Shown here: positions 38,741 to 48,070 of the stretch, one piece after another
How positions within the stretch are numbered: the stretch's first letter is position 1
Layout: every line of letters starts with the position of its first letter
Assembly (NCBI GenBank): GCA_902569245.1
Contig: CACFTO010000001.1
Coordinates: forward strand, 76,066 to 140,065
Direction of reading: 5' to 3'
Length of the DNA stretch: 64,000 nt
From: an uncultured Pelagibacteraceae bacterium
Lineage (GTDB): Bacteria; Pseudomonadota; Alphaproteobacteria; Pelagibacterales; Pelagibacteraceae
Translations under genes and position numbers: made by a program
Notes under the pieces: generated by a model
The model's database searches: none
What the model was told of the DNA's origin: nothing
The model's input: the letters and a program-made list of their open reading frames with translations, nothing else

Positions 38741-40441
38741 ATGAGTACACAAAATATAAATAATTTAGTCGAATTGTTTTTTATTAAATATAAAGAACAA
38801 AATAAAGATAATATTCTTTTAACATCCTTAAAAGATACCGATAATAATTTTACATGGGAAAAAACATTCCATTCAATTAAAAAACTTTCCTCAGAAATAA
38901 AAAAATATGCAAATAAAGGTGATAGATGCTTATTAATTTCTGAAAATAGACCTGAGTGGTTTATAGCAGATCTTTCTGTAATGTTATCAGAAGCTATTAC
39001 TGTTCCAGCTTATACAACTTATGCAGAGAAAGATTATGAATATATAATTGAAAATTGTAATCCAAAATTAATCTTTGTTTCTAATCAAGAACAATTTAAT
39101 AAAGTTAAAGAAATTATAAAAAAAAAGAGTTTTGTTGTTAAAATATTTTCTTTTGAAGAATTAGATATAGATACTGACACTTATATTAATGTGAATAAAT
39201 TATTTTCTAATTTAGATTATCAAGATTTAAGCGTGCCAGACTTATCAATTAAAAGAAATGATCCAGCTTGTATTATTTATACTTCAGGAACACAAGGCAA
39301 CCCAAAAGGTGTAATCTTAAGTCATGGTGGAATTTTAAATAATTGTGATGGTGCACTTGATATATTGAAACCTTTGCTAACAGACCAGACTAGATTTTTA
39401 ACCTGGTTGCCTCTCTCACATTCTTATGAACACACTGTCCAATTTGTTCAAATAAGTGTTGGTGCAAAAATATTTTATGCTGAGAGTATTGAGAAATTAA
39501 TTAAAAATATGAACGATTGTAAACCTCAACTAATGACTGCAGTACCTAGGTTTTACCAAAATTTATTTCAAAAGATTAATGCAAGTTTTAACAAAGTAAC
39601 AGGTTTAAAGAAAAAACTAATAGTAAAGATGTTAGAACTAGGGACCAAGAAAATAAATAAACAATCTTTAACAATTTTAGAAAAATTAATTGACAATATT
39701 TTGGAAAAAATAGTAAGAAAAAAAATTAAAAGACAATTTGGAGGTGAGCTTAAAACTTTCGTTTCTGGCGGTGGAGCCCTTGATAAAGAAGTTGGTATTT
39801 TCTTAAATGCCATAGGACTTCCTACTCTGCAAGGTTATGGCTTAACTGAAACTTCTCCAGTTGTAAGTTGTAATCCAATTGATGATATTAGGGTTGAGAC
39901 TGTAGGGCCGCCATTTAAAGGCAATGAGGTAAAAATAGCCTCAGATGGTGAAATTTTAGTAAAAGGCGAAAATGTAATGTTGGGTTATTGGAATAATGAA
40001 GAAGAAACTAACAAAGTTTTAAAAAATGGTTGGTTACATACAGGAGATATTGGAATTTTTGAGAATGGTTACTTAAAAATTACTGACAGAAAAAAAGATA
40101 TTTTGATTACTCCAGGTGGAGACAACATTTCTCCTGTCAAAATAGAAAATGAATTATCAAATTCAAAATTTATTGATCAATCAATCGTTTATGGAGATAA
40201 TAAACCATATTTAGTCGCTTTATTAGTTCTATCTGATGACAATATAAATGTAACACAAGATCAAATCAAAAAAGAATTAGATATTATAAATAAAAATCTT
40301 TCTAGAGTAGAAAATATAAAAAAATTTTTTATAATTAATGAAAAATTTTCAATTGAGAATGGAATGTTAACTCCAACCTTAAAACTTAAAAGATATAAAA
40401 TAATTAAAAAATATAAAAACGAATTTGAAAAACTTTATTAA
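38741..40441 (+). CDS. AMP-dependent long-chain acyl-CoA synthetase family
   Basis: IIYTSGTQGNPKGVILSHGG, GYGLTETSPVVSCNP, GWLHTGDIG, DRKKDILITPGGDNISP. Confidence 0.93.
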   Translation: MSTQNINNLVELFFIKYKEQNKDNILLTSLKDTDNNFTWEKTFHSIKKLSSEIKKYANKGDRCLLISENRPEWFIADLSVMLSEAITVPAYTTYAEKDYEYIIENCNPKLIFVSNQEQFNKVKEIIKKKSFVVKIFSFEELDIDTDTYINVNKLFSNLDYQDLSVPDLSIKRNDPACIIYTSGTQGNPKGVILSHGGILNNCDGALDILKPLLTDQTRFLTWLPLSHSYEHTVQFVQISVGAKIFYAESIEKLIKNMNDCKPQLMTAVPRFYQNLFQKINASFNKVTGLKKKLIVKMLELGTKKINKQSLTILEKLIDNILEKIVRKKIKRQFGGELKTFVSGGGALDKEVGIFLNAIGLPTLQGYGLTETSPVVSCNPIDDIRVETVGPPFKGNEVKIASDGEILVKGENVMLGYWNNEEETNKVLKNGWLHTGDIGIFENGYLKITDRKKDILITPGGDNISPVKIENELSNSKFIDQSIVYGDNKPYLVALLVLSDDNINVTQDQIKKELDIINKNLSRVENIKKFFIINEKFSIENGMLTPTLKLKRYKIIKKYKNEFEKLY

Positions 40442-40550
40442 AAATTTTTAAAAAAACACTTTATAAATAGCGATTTAATTAACTTTTTTTTAATTAATAA
40501 AAAAAATATAAAAAAATTATTTTTTTTTAAATTTAAAAAAAATTATATGT

Positions 40551-40579
40551 TTGACATAACTATTCAAAAAAAATAAAAA
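40551..40579 (+). promoter_or_regulatory. Candidate promoter of Lys-rich mini-protein gene
   Basis: TTGACA (40551-40556), 17-bp spacer, TAAAAA (40574-40579). Confidence 0.5.
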
Positions 40580-40588
40580 TTAATAAAT

Positions 40589-40609
40589 AACGAATCATAA
40601 AGATTCGTT
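40589..40609 (+). other. 5' leader hairpin
   Basis: AACGAATC-ataaa-GATTCGTT perfect 8-bp stem, just upstream of the SD. Confidence 0.7.
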
Positions 40610-40630
40610 AATAAAAAAAGGGAGCTAAAG

Positions 40631-40714
40631 ATGGCTAAAAGAAAAAAGAAAGCTGCTAAAAAGAAAACTAAGAAAAAAGCTAAGAAAAAAGCTAAGAAGA
40701 AAAAAAGAAGATAG
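40631..40714 (+). CDS. 27-aa Lys-rich highly basic peptide (not in supplied ORF track)
   Basis: GGGAGC SD then ATG; hand-translated MAKRKKKAAKKKTKKKAKKKAKKKKRR*; own terminator downstream. Confidence 0.75.
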   Translation: MAKRKKKAAKKKTKKKAKKKAKKKKRR

Positions 40715-40736
40715 TTTAGTATTCTTTTTAACTGAT

Positions 40737-40776
40737 AACGCTTCTCATGGCGCTTGCGTGGGAAGCGTTTTTTTTT
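40737..40776 (+). terminator. Rho-independent terminator
   Basis: AACGCTTC...GAAGCGTT 8-bp stem with partial inner pairing, followed by T-run. Confidence 0.88.
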
Positions 40777-41605
40777 ATTCTGCTAGTTCTTGATTTATTG
40801 GTTCTTCGACAACTGGTTTTTCTTCAACATTTTTTAATTGTTTCTCTAAGTTCCTCTTTAAAGCTTTATCAAGTTTTTTCTGAGCATCTTCTAAAGTTGA
40901 TCCCATCACAATCTGGAATTCAGTTAATAGTCTGTCGTAAGCTTTTTCAAATAATTGTCTTTCACTATAAGACTGATCAATCATTATGTCGTCACCTTTA
41001 TTTAAATCCCTTACTACCTCCGCTAAATCATAAATTTTACCTGATGATATCTTAGATTCATATTCCTGTGCTCTTCTACTCCACATCGATCTTTTAATCT
41101 TCGGTTTACTTTTTAAGATACTCACACATTTATTTATCTGATTTATTGTTGCTAATGGTCTAAGATGCGACTGTTTATTCACTGGTACCATTCCATTTGC
41201 TTTATCTTTTTCAAACTTAAGAATGTAAGTTTCAACATCAATTCCACCTATATTAATCTTTTTGGTTTCTGTGATTTGTCCTACACCATGTTTTGGATAA
41301 ACTACATAATCCTTTATTTTAAAAAGTCTTTTTTCTGTTTCTTGTTTTTTAACTTTTTTGATTTCTGGTTTCTGCTCATTGTTTTTAGGTATTCTTAGTG
41401 GATCTGATTTTTCTTCAATTTTATTATTTTTTTTTTTTGACTCTTTAATTGTTTTCTTTTTTTTTAATTCTTTAGTCTCCTTTTTAACCTTTACTACTTT
41501 AGAAATTTTTTTTGTCTTGATAACTTTTTTTAATGATTTAGGTTTTTTTTTAACAATTTTTTTAGTCTTTTTGTTATTCAAGATTTTCTTTAAAATATTT
41601 TTCAT
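40775..41605 (-). CDS. CarD/CdnL-family RNA polymerase-binding transcription regulator with Lys-rich N-terminal extension
   Basis: [72 protein letters not shown]; about 90-aa Lys-rich N-terminal tract. Confidence 0.92.
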   Translation of the reverse strand: MKNILKKILNNKKTKKIVKKKPKSLKKVIKTKKISKVVKVKKETKELKKKKTIKESKKKNNKIEEKSDPLRIPKNNEQKPEIKKVKKQETEKRLFKIKDYVVYPKHGVGQITETKKINIGGIDVETYILKFEKDKANGMVPVNKQSHLRPLATINQINKCVSILKSKPKIKRSMWSRRAQEYESKISSGKIYDLAEVVRDLNKGDDIMIDQSYSERQLFEKAYDRLLTEFQIVMGSTLEDAQKKLDKALKRNLEKQLKNVEEKPVVEEPINQELAE

Positions 41606-41903
41606 ACTTATTTTTTACATCTTTAAATTTATCATGATCCACAGGCGGATCTTTTTTTTCACTAATGTTTGGCCACAAGTCTGCATATTTTTTATTTACT
41701 TCTAACCACTTTCCATCATTATCGTCATTATCTGATATTATGGCATCTACTGGACATTCTGGCTCACAAACGCCACAATCTATACACTCATCAGGTTTAA
41801 TTACAAGCATATTTTTACCTTCATAAAAGCAATCCACTGGACATACTTCAACACAATCCATCAATTTACATTTGATGCATTTATCGTTTACTAAATATGT
41901 CAT
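41574..41903 (-). CDS. fdxA: 7Fe-type ferredoxin
   Basis: [21 protein letters not shown] ... [16 protein letters not shown]. Confidence 0.95.
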   Translation of the reverse strand: MTYLVNDKCIKCKLMDCVEVCPVDCFYEGKNMLVIKPDECIDCGVCEPECPVDAIISDNDDNDGKWLEVNKKYADLWPNISEKKDPPVDHDKFKDVKNKYEKYFKENLE

Positions 41904-42325
41904 ATTTTTTTTTGTCGAACTTTTTCTTTAATATCACCTACAACTTTTGGATTTAAATAAAGTAATCCAGATAATCTTCTCATTAGATTCGTTTCATACA
42001 TATCAGCATCTTCATCCGAATATATGATATCCCACAACGCCTCTATAATAATTTTTTTATCTTCTTCATTAATATTTTTAATTTCTCTTGTAAAATCGAG
42101 AATTTGATTAGAGTCTCTTTCCTTTTCCTCAGCATCTTGTATTACTTTATCAATATTTTCAGTTTCAGCTCCCATTTCAATAATTGCATCCTTAATAATT
42201 TTTTTTTCTTTATTTGTATAATTCTCGTCAATTCTTGCCGAATGAATTAATAAGCAAGCCACTGCTATTATGGATGGATGGTTATGTTCTTTTTCTGTTT
42301 CTTCTTTTTTAAAAATATTAAACAT
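41900..42325 (-). CDS. TerB-family (tellurite-resistance-like) protein
   Basis: [29 protein letters not shown] ... [30 protein letters not shown]. Confidence 0.85.
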   Translation of the reverse strand: MFNIFKKEETEKEHNHPSIIAVACLLIHSARIDENYTNKEKKIIKDAIIEMGAETENIDKVIQDAEEKERDSNQILDFTREIKNINEEDKKIIIEALWDIIYSDEDADMYETNLMRRLSGLLYLNPKVVGDIKEKVRQKKI

Positions 42326-44838
42326 TATTTTAAATTAAGTTGTGAAAGTACATTAAACGGGTTGTCATTAATATTCTTACTTATATTTTTTTTTATTACT
42401 TTTTTAGATGGAGTATATTTAAAGTAAAGATTTTTATCTTTTTCATAAGTTTTATAATTCATTTTTTTTATTAATTTCACAAAATTTTCTTTATTACAAC
42501 CTAACAAATTCAGCATCTCAGGAATTAACTTAATCTCTTTAATTTTATCTTCTGACTTAGTGTTAAAAATCATTAAAAATAACCTTTCTAAAATATCTAT
42601 TCTAACATACAAATTTTCAAATTTTTCAAAACCACATAAAAGCATTAGATTTTTATTTAATATTTTCTTTTCTTCTAAAAAGTTCAATCCAAAAGTTGGT
42701 GGCGAGAAATCTAAATTTTTCTCATTAAAGTTTTTCCATAATAGAATTCTCAATGATACAGAACTAGGTTTAAATAGTTTAAATAAAAAAATATGATACC
42801 TTCCAAATTTTACACCTAAGTTTCTTAATTTTTTTCTTTCATCTTGACTAAGTTTATTTAAATAATTTAATACTCCATCTCTTTTAACAACTCCATTATT
42901 TTCATAAAGATGATATGCTAATGCTCTTAATTCTGAATTATTATCTTTAACATTTTTTAAATCTATAAGACTTTTTAACTCTGTTTCAATTTTATCATTT
43001 ATCCAGTTCTGTAAATAATCGATAAGTCTAGATTTTTCACTATTTTCAATCATTTCATCAATAGTTAATTGAATTTGTGGATTTAAATAGTCTGAACCTG
43101 GAATTATTTTAGCTATTTGGTTGTCATTCCAATAAATTTTAAAATCATCTTTCAGTTCGATTAAGCCAGTATCAATTATTTGAGTTATTCTTTTTATTAT
43201 TTCAGGAACTACGTTTTGTCTTGCAGCCTTTTTTAGTGATTTTACATCAGCATCCAATGTATCAACTTTAAGATCTAATTCTAATTTTAAACCTTTTAAT
43301 CGACCAATAAATTGTTCATTTATCATTACCTCTTCATTATTAATAATCTCTGTTTCGAATGTAATGTCTTGTTTTAAACCTCTGGCCAAAACACTTGCTC
43401 TTTTATCTATAAATGTTTTAGTTAACTCTTCATGAAGTCTATCTGATAGCTTATCTTCAAGGTTTTTAGCTCTTTCAATCCAATAGTCCTGATTTTCAAC
43501 CCAATTTGATTTATTTGAAACATAAGCCCAGGTTCTGACATTAGCAATTCTGTTAGATAAAGAGTCAACGTTTCCATCTAATTTATCCAGTAAAGATAGC
43601 TGTTCTTTCATGTAGTGATTTGGAACTTTATTATCTCCACTAGTCAAAAATTTAAAAATTTTATTAACAACTTCAAAGTGATGTCCATAAGTTTTTTTTA
43701 CAAAATCAGGTATTTGGCAACATTCCCATAATATTTGTAAAAATTCACTATTATCTTGAATTTCAATATTAGTTGCTTCTTTTAAAAAATATTTTAATAC
43801 CTTTTCGTCTTGGCATTCATTTATTCGCCTTAACCAGTCCCTATGGGGTCTCTCTTCTAAAGATTTCAATAATGAAACTTTATTTCTAAAATTCAGTTTT
43901 GAGTTTCTCCAAAAAATAGTTTGTATATCTGGAAAGCTATGAGTTTCTAGCGCTTCAACTTCCTCAGGTCCGACTTCTTTACATTCGCCAGTTGTTCCAA
44001 ATATTCCATCATTTAAATATCTTCCTGCTCTTCCTGCTATCTGTCCAATTTCTGAAATATTTAAATTTCTTAATTTTTTACCGTCAAATTTTTTTAAATT
44101 TGAAAAATAAACATTATTTAGATCCATATTTATCCCCATTCCAATTGCATCAGTCGCGACCAAATAATCAACATCTCCAGATTGATATAAACTCACCTGT
44201 GAGTTTCTTGTTTTGGGGCTAAGTGAGCCCATAACAATAGCAGCACCACCTTTTTGTCGTCTAATCAATTCAGCTATTGCATAAACTTCTTCAGTAGAAA
44301 AAGCAATTACAGCACTTTTTCTCTCTATTCTTGAAATTTTTTTGTGACCACCAAAAGATAATTTAGAAAGTCTTTCTCGATTTTTAAATTCAATATCATC
44401 ATCAAGTTTTTGAATAATTTTTTTAATAGAGTTTGAGCCCATAAGCATGGTAAGCTTTTCACCTCTCATATTTAACAATCTATCTGTAAAAATATGACCT
44501 CGCTCATGGTCATTACACATTTGTATTTCATCTATACCAACAAATTCTAAACTTTTATCCAATGGCATAGACTCAACCGTGCAAAGAAAATATTTTGCGT
44601 TTATTGGAATTATTTTTTCTTCACCTGTAATCAAAGCAACTTTTGATGGATCAACTTTTTTGATAATTTTGTCATAAACTTCTCTTGCTAAAAGTCTTAA
44701 AGGAAAACCAATCATTCCCGAATCAAATGAGAGCATAGTTTCTATGGCCAAGAAGGTTTTTCCGGTATTTGTAGGTCCAAGAACTGCTGTGATTTTATTT
44801 TTTGTCATTTCTAGCTTTGGTGTGATTTTTTTTACCAA
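42325..44838 (-). CDS. Superfamily II helicase, SUV3/MgpS-like
   Basis: VLGPTNTGKTFLAIETML, FPLRLLAREVYDKI, VGIDEIQMCND, ATDAIGMGINMDLNNVYFS, QIAGRAGRY. Confidence 0.92.
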   Translation of the reverse strand: MVKKITPKLEMTKNKITAVLGPTNTGKTFLAIETMLSFDSGMIGFPLRLLAREVYDKIIKKVDPSKVALITGEEKIIPINAKYFLCTVESMPLDKSLEFVGIDEIQMCNDHERGHIFTDRLLNMRGEKLTMLMGSNSIKKIIQKLDDDIEFKNRERLSKLSFGGHKKISRIERKSAVIAFSTEEVYAIAELIRRQKGGAAIVMGSLSPKTRNSQVSLYQSGDVDYLVATDAIGMGINMDLNNVYFSNLKKFDGKKLRNLNISEIGQIAGRAGRYLNDGIFGTTGECKEVGPEEVEALETHSFPDIQTIFWRNSKLNFRNKVSLLKSLEERPHRDWLRRINECQDEKVLKYFLKEATNIEIQDNSEFLQILWECCQIPDFVKKTYGHHFEVVNKIFKFLTSGDNKVPNHYMKEQLSLLDKLDGNVDSLSNRIANVRTWAYVSNKSNWVENQDYWIERAKNLEDKLSDRLHEELTKTFIDKRASVLARGLKQDITFETEIINNEEVMINEQFIGRLKGLKLELDLKVDTLDADVKSLKKAARQNVVPEIIKRITQIIDTGLIELKDDFKIYWNDNQIAKIIPGSDYLNPQIQLTIDEMIENSEKSRLIDYLQNWINDKIETELKSLIDLKNVKDNNSELRALAYHLYENNGVVKRDGVLNYLNKLSQDERKKLRNLGVKFGRYHIFLFKLFKPSSVSLRILLWKNFNEKNLDFSPPTFGLNFLEEKKILNKNLMLLCGFEKFENLYVRIDILERLFLMIFNTKSEDKIKEIKLIPEMLNLLGCNKENFVKLIKKMNYKTYEKDKNLYFKYTPSKKVIKKNISKNINDNPFNVLSQLNLK

Positions 44839-44970
44839 TACTATATATTGTTACCTCTAAAGAACAAAAATGGGTTAAAACTAGTCCGAATCATTGAGGA
44901 AAAAGTTCTCATTTTTATTATTTAATGTTTTAAGGTTATCATAATTTCTAAAAATTAAATATATTTTTTT

Positions 44971-46929
44971 ATGCCTCAGAAACTGTGGGAAGCTACTCCT
45001 CAAATAAAATCAAAATCAAATTTATTTGAATTTGAAAAATTTTTATCAAAAAAATTTAATTACAAACCAAAAAAAAATTATAAAAAATTGTTTGATTGGA
45101 CAATCAAAAACCCTAAGCTTTTTTGGAGCTCGATTTGGGAATTTTCAAATATTAAAGGTGTCAAAATTGATAAGTTTCATTTTCCTAAAGAAATTATTAA
45201 AAGTAAATTTTTAGTAAAGTCTAAATTAAATTACGCAGAAAATTTATTATCAAAAAATGATTATACAAAAGCCGTTACATTTATTAGTGAAAATGGATAC
45301 CGAGAAGAAAAATCTTGGAATGAATTAAATAATAACACTTTAAAATTAATTAAATTTTTTAAAAATAATAAAATTAAAGAAAAAGATAGAATTGCAGCGT
45401 ATACAGTAAATCAAATTGAGACAGTTGAAAGTTTTTTAGCAACTAGTGCTATTGGAGCCATTTGGTCATCATGTTCTCCCGACTTTGGTGTACAAGGCGT
45501 TATAGAGAGATTTTCTCAAATTAAACCGAAACTATTAATAATTACAGATAGGTATTATTATAATGGTAAAGAGATTAATGTACTTGAAAGATTACCAGCT
45601 ATTCTAAAAAAAATTAAATCTATTAAATGTGTTATAATTACTAATTATCCTGGTAAAAAAAGCTTAAAACAAAAGAAGATCAAAGGAATTAAAATTTCTT
45701 ATTATAATAAAATTAAATATAAAAAAGAGAGAGCATATATATTTAAAAAGTTTGATTTTGATAAAGAGCTAGCAATTTTATATTCAAGCGGAACAACAGG
45801 GAAACCAAAATGCATATGTCATAGAGCTGGCGGAGTTTTGTTACAGCATCTTAAAGAACATAAACTTCATTGTGATGTTAATGAAGGAGATAACGTATTT
45901 TATTTTACTACTTGTGGGTGGATGATGTGGAATTGGTTAATGACTTTTTTGGCATCAAAAGCTTCTATTGTGCTATTTGATGGTTTTCCAATGTATAAAA
46001 GAAATGATTTACTATTTAAGATAGCTGAGAAAGAAAAAATTTCTCTCTTTGGTATAAGTGCTAAGTACATTGATCAATTAAAAAAGCTTAATTTAAAGAT
46101 TAAAAATAAATATAAACTAAATTATCTCAAAATTATTTGTTCTACTGGATCACCCCTATCATCTGAAGGTTTTGATTATGTTTATAAAAATATAAAAAAA
46201 AATGTTCATTTAGCGTCAATTGCAGGTGGAACAGACTTAGTATCGTGCTTTGTATTAGGAAATATATATTCACCAGTTTACAGGGGACAGATCCAAAATA
46301 ATGGATTAGGGATGAATACTGATGTTTTTTCTGAAAAAGGAAAATCTTTAATAAATCAAAAAGGAGAATTAGTTTGCAAATCTCCTTTTCCTTCAATGCC
46401 AAAATTATTTTGGAATGATAAGAATAATAAAAAATATAAGGGTGCATATTTCAAAAAATTTAAAAATGTTTGGCATCATGGAGATTTTGCTGAAAGAAAA
46501 TCTAACGGAGGTTATGTAATTTATGGAAGATCAGATGCTACACTAAATCCTGGTGGAGCAAGGTTGGGCACTGCTGAGATATATTCCGTAGTTGATAAAT
46601 TTAAAGAAGTTAAAGAGTCAATTGTGATAGGTCAGAAATGGGATAATGATGTAAGAATTATATTATTTGTTGTTTTAAAGAAACCTAAGTCGTTAAATGA
46701 AGATTTATCTTTTAATTTAAAGAAGGCTATACGTAAAGATGCATCCCCACGGCATGTACCCAAAAAAATCATTGAGGTCTCAGATATACCAAGAACAAAA
46801 AATGGAAAAATAGTAGAGATCGCAGTTAGAAATACTGTTGAAGGAATAAAAATAAAAAATATTCAAGCTCTTATAAATCCTAATATTTTAAATGAATTTA
46901 AAAATTTGGATGAACTTAAGACACCATAA
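44971..46929 (+). CDS. Acetoacetate--CoA ligase
   Basis: ILYSSGTTGKPKCICHRAGGVLLQHLKEHKLHCD, TTCGWMMWNWLM, GRSDATLNPGGARLGTAEIY. Confidence 0.93.
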   Translation: MPQKLWEATPQIKSKSNLFEFEKFLSKKFNYKPKKNYKKLFDWTIKNPKLFWSSIWEFSNIKGVKIDKFHFPKEIIKSKFLVKSKLNYAENLLSKNDYTKAVTFISENGYREEKSWNELNNNTLKLIKFFKNNKIKEKDRIAAYTVNQIETVESFLATSAIGAIWSSCSPDFGVQGVIERFSQIKPKLLIITDRYYYNGKEINVLERLPAILKKIKSIKCVIITNYPGKKSLKQKKIKGIKISYYNKIKYKKERAYIFKKFDFDKELAILYSSGTTGKPKCICHRAGGVLLQHLKEHKLHCDVNEGDNVFYFTTCGWMMWNWLMTFLASKASIVLFDGFPMYKRNDLLFKIAEKEKISLFGISAKYIDQLKKLNLKIKNKYKLNYLKIICSTGSPLSSEGFDYVYKNIKKNVHLASIAGGTDLVSCFVLGNIYSPVYRGQIQNNGLGMNTDVFSEKGKSLINQKGELVCKSPFPSMPKLFWNDKNNKKYKGAYFKKFKNVWHHGDFAERKSNGGYVIYGRSDATLNPGGARLGTAEIYSVVDKFKEVKESIVIGQKWDNDVRIILFVVLKKPKSLNEDLSFNLKKAIRKDASPRHVPKKIIEVSDIPRTKNGKIVEIAVRNTVEGIKIKNIQALINPNILNEFKNLDELKTP

Positions 46930-47005
46930 ATACTCCTAAATTTATATAGACAATAATAATTGATTAATATTAAATAGTAATAATAATTAATAGATTGGAG
47001 TAAAA

Positions 47006-48013
47006 ATGATAAAAAACTTATTCAAAAGTTCTCTAATGATATTACTTCTGACACTTGGTTTGTCAGGTAAATCGTTTGCTCAAGAACTAAAATTTTTTAC
47101 AATTGGTACAGGAGGAACGGCTTACACTTATTATCCAGTTGGTGGAATGATTGCAAATGCAATTTCTAAACCGCCAGGATCAAGAGAATGTGGTAAAGGT
47201 GGAAGTTGTGGAGTTCCTAACTTAATTGCATCTGCTGTTTCATCACGAGGATCAGTAGATAATGTAAATGCTATTATTTCAGGTTTAAGAAATTCAGGAT
47301 TTGCACAGTCTGATGTAGCTTATTGGGCTTACACTGGTACTGGAACTATGGAAGGAAAAGAACCAGCAAAAGATTTAAGAACTATTGCAGCACTTTTTCA
47401 AGAACACATTCATTTAGTTGCGCTTAAAAAAAGCAATATTAATTCTGTTAAAGACCTAAAAGGTAAAAGAGTTTCACTCGACGAACCTGGATCTGGTACG
47501 TATGTTGACGCTAAATTAATTTTAGAGTCAAATGGTTTAAGTACTAGTGATGTAAAAGCTGAAGCTTTAAAAGGTAAAGCAGCTACAGACGCATTAAGAA
47601 ATGGTAAAGTTGATGCAATTTTTGTTGTAGCAGGTTTTCCAACAGGAGCTATTGTTGAGTTAGCATCTGCAGTTGATGTAAAATTAGTTCCTATAGATGG
47701 TGCAGGAGCTAAAGCATTAACTTCAAAATATGGATTTTTTTCACAAAGCCCAATTCCTTCAGGAACTTATGAAGGAGTTGATGAGGTAAATACTGTTGCA
47801 GTAGGTGCCCAATGGTTTACATCTGCAAAAGAAGATAATGAGCTAATCTATCAAATCACTAAAGCTTTATGGAATAAAGAATCTAGAAAGCTAATGGATG
47901 TTGGTCATGCTAAAGGTAAAACAATAACGCCTGATACAGCTCTTTCTGGAGTAGGAGTACCATTACATCCTGGCGCAGAAAAGTTCTATAAAGAAGCAGG
48001 ACTTATAAATTAA
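47006..48013 (+). CDS. TAXI-family TRAP transporter solute-binding subunit
   Basis: Signal peptide; FFTIGTGGTAYTYYPVGGMIANAIS; GKRVSLDEPGSGTYVDAKLIL. Confidence 0.95.
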   Translation: MIKNLFKSSLMILLLTLGLSGKSFAQELKFFTIGTGGTAYTYYPVGGMIANAISKPPGSRECGKGGSCGVPNLIASAVSSRGSVDNVNAIISGLRNSGFAQSDVAYWAYTGTGTMEGKEPAKDLRTIAALFQEHIHLVALKKSNINSVKDLKGKRVSLDEPGSGTYVDAKLILESNGLSTSDVKAEALKGKAATDALRNGKVDAIFVVAGFPTGAIVELASAVDVKLVPIDGAGAKALTSKYGFFSQSPIPSGTYEGVDEVNTVAVGAQWFTSAKEDNELIYQITKALWNKESRKLMDVGHAKGKTITPDTALSGVGVPLHPGAEKFYKEAGLIN

Positions 48014-48040
48014 ATTTATAAGTATTCTAAAATAGATTGT

Positions 48041-48064
48041 GCCCTAGGTCTAATGACCTAGGGC
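48041..48064 (+). other. Strong intercistronic hairpin between TRAP binding protein and permease
   Basis: GCCCTAGGTC-taat-GACCTAGGGC, 10-bp perfect stem, 4-nt loop, no U-tract, 6 nt from permease ATG. Confidence 0.9.
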
Positions 48065-48070
48065 ATTATT

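Noticed and set aside
40442-40550. Extreme A/T homopolymer stretch as a matrix/origin-like element
   Set aside because: Consistent with a terminator/UP-element zone in a very AT-rich genome; no specific repeat structure.
40747-41055. 102-aa + ORF
   Set aside because: Antisense to carD, begins inside the terminator of the Lys-rich micro-ORF.
41358-41705. 115-aa F/L-rich + ORF
   Set aside because: Antisense of the Lys-rich CarD extension (poly-Lys codons read as Phe/Leu).
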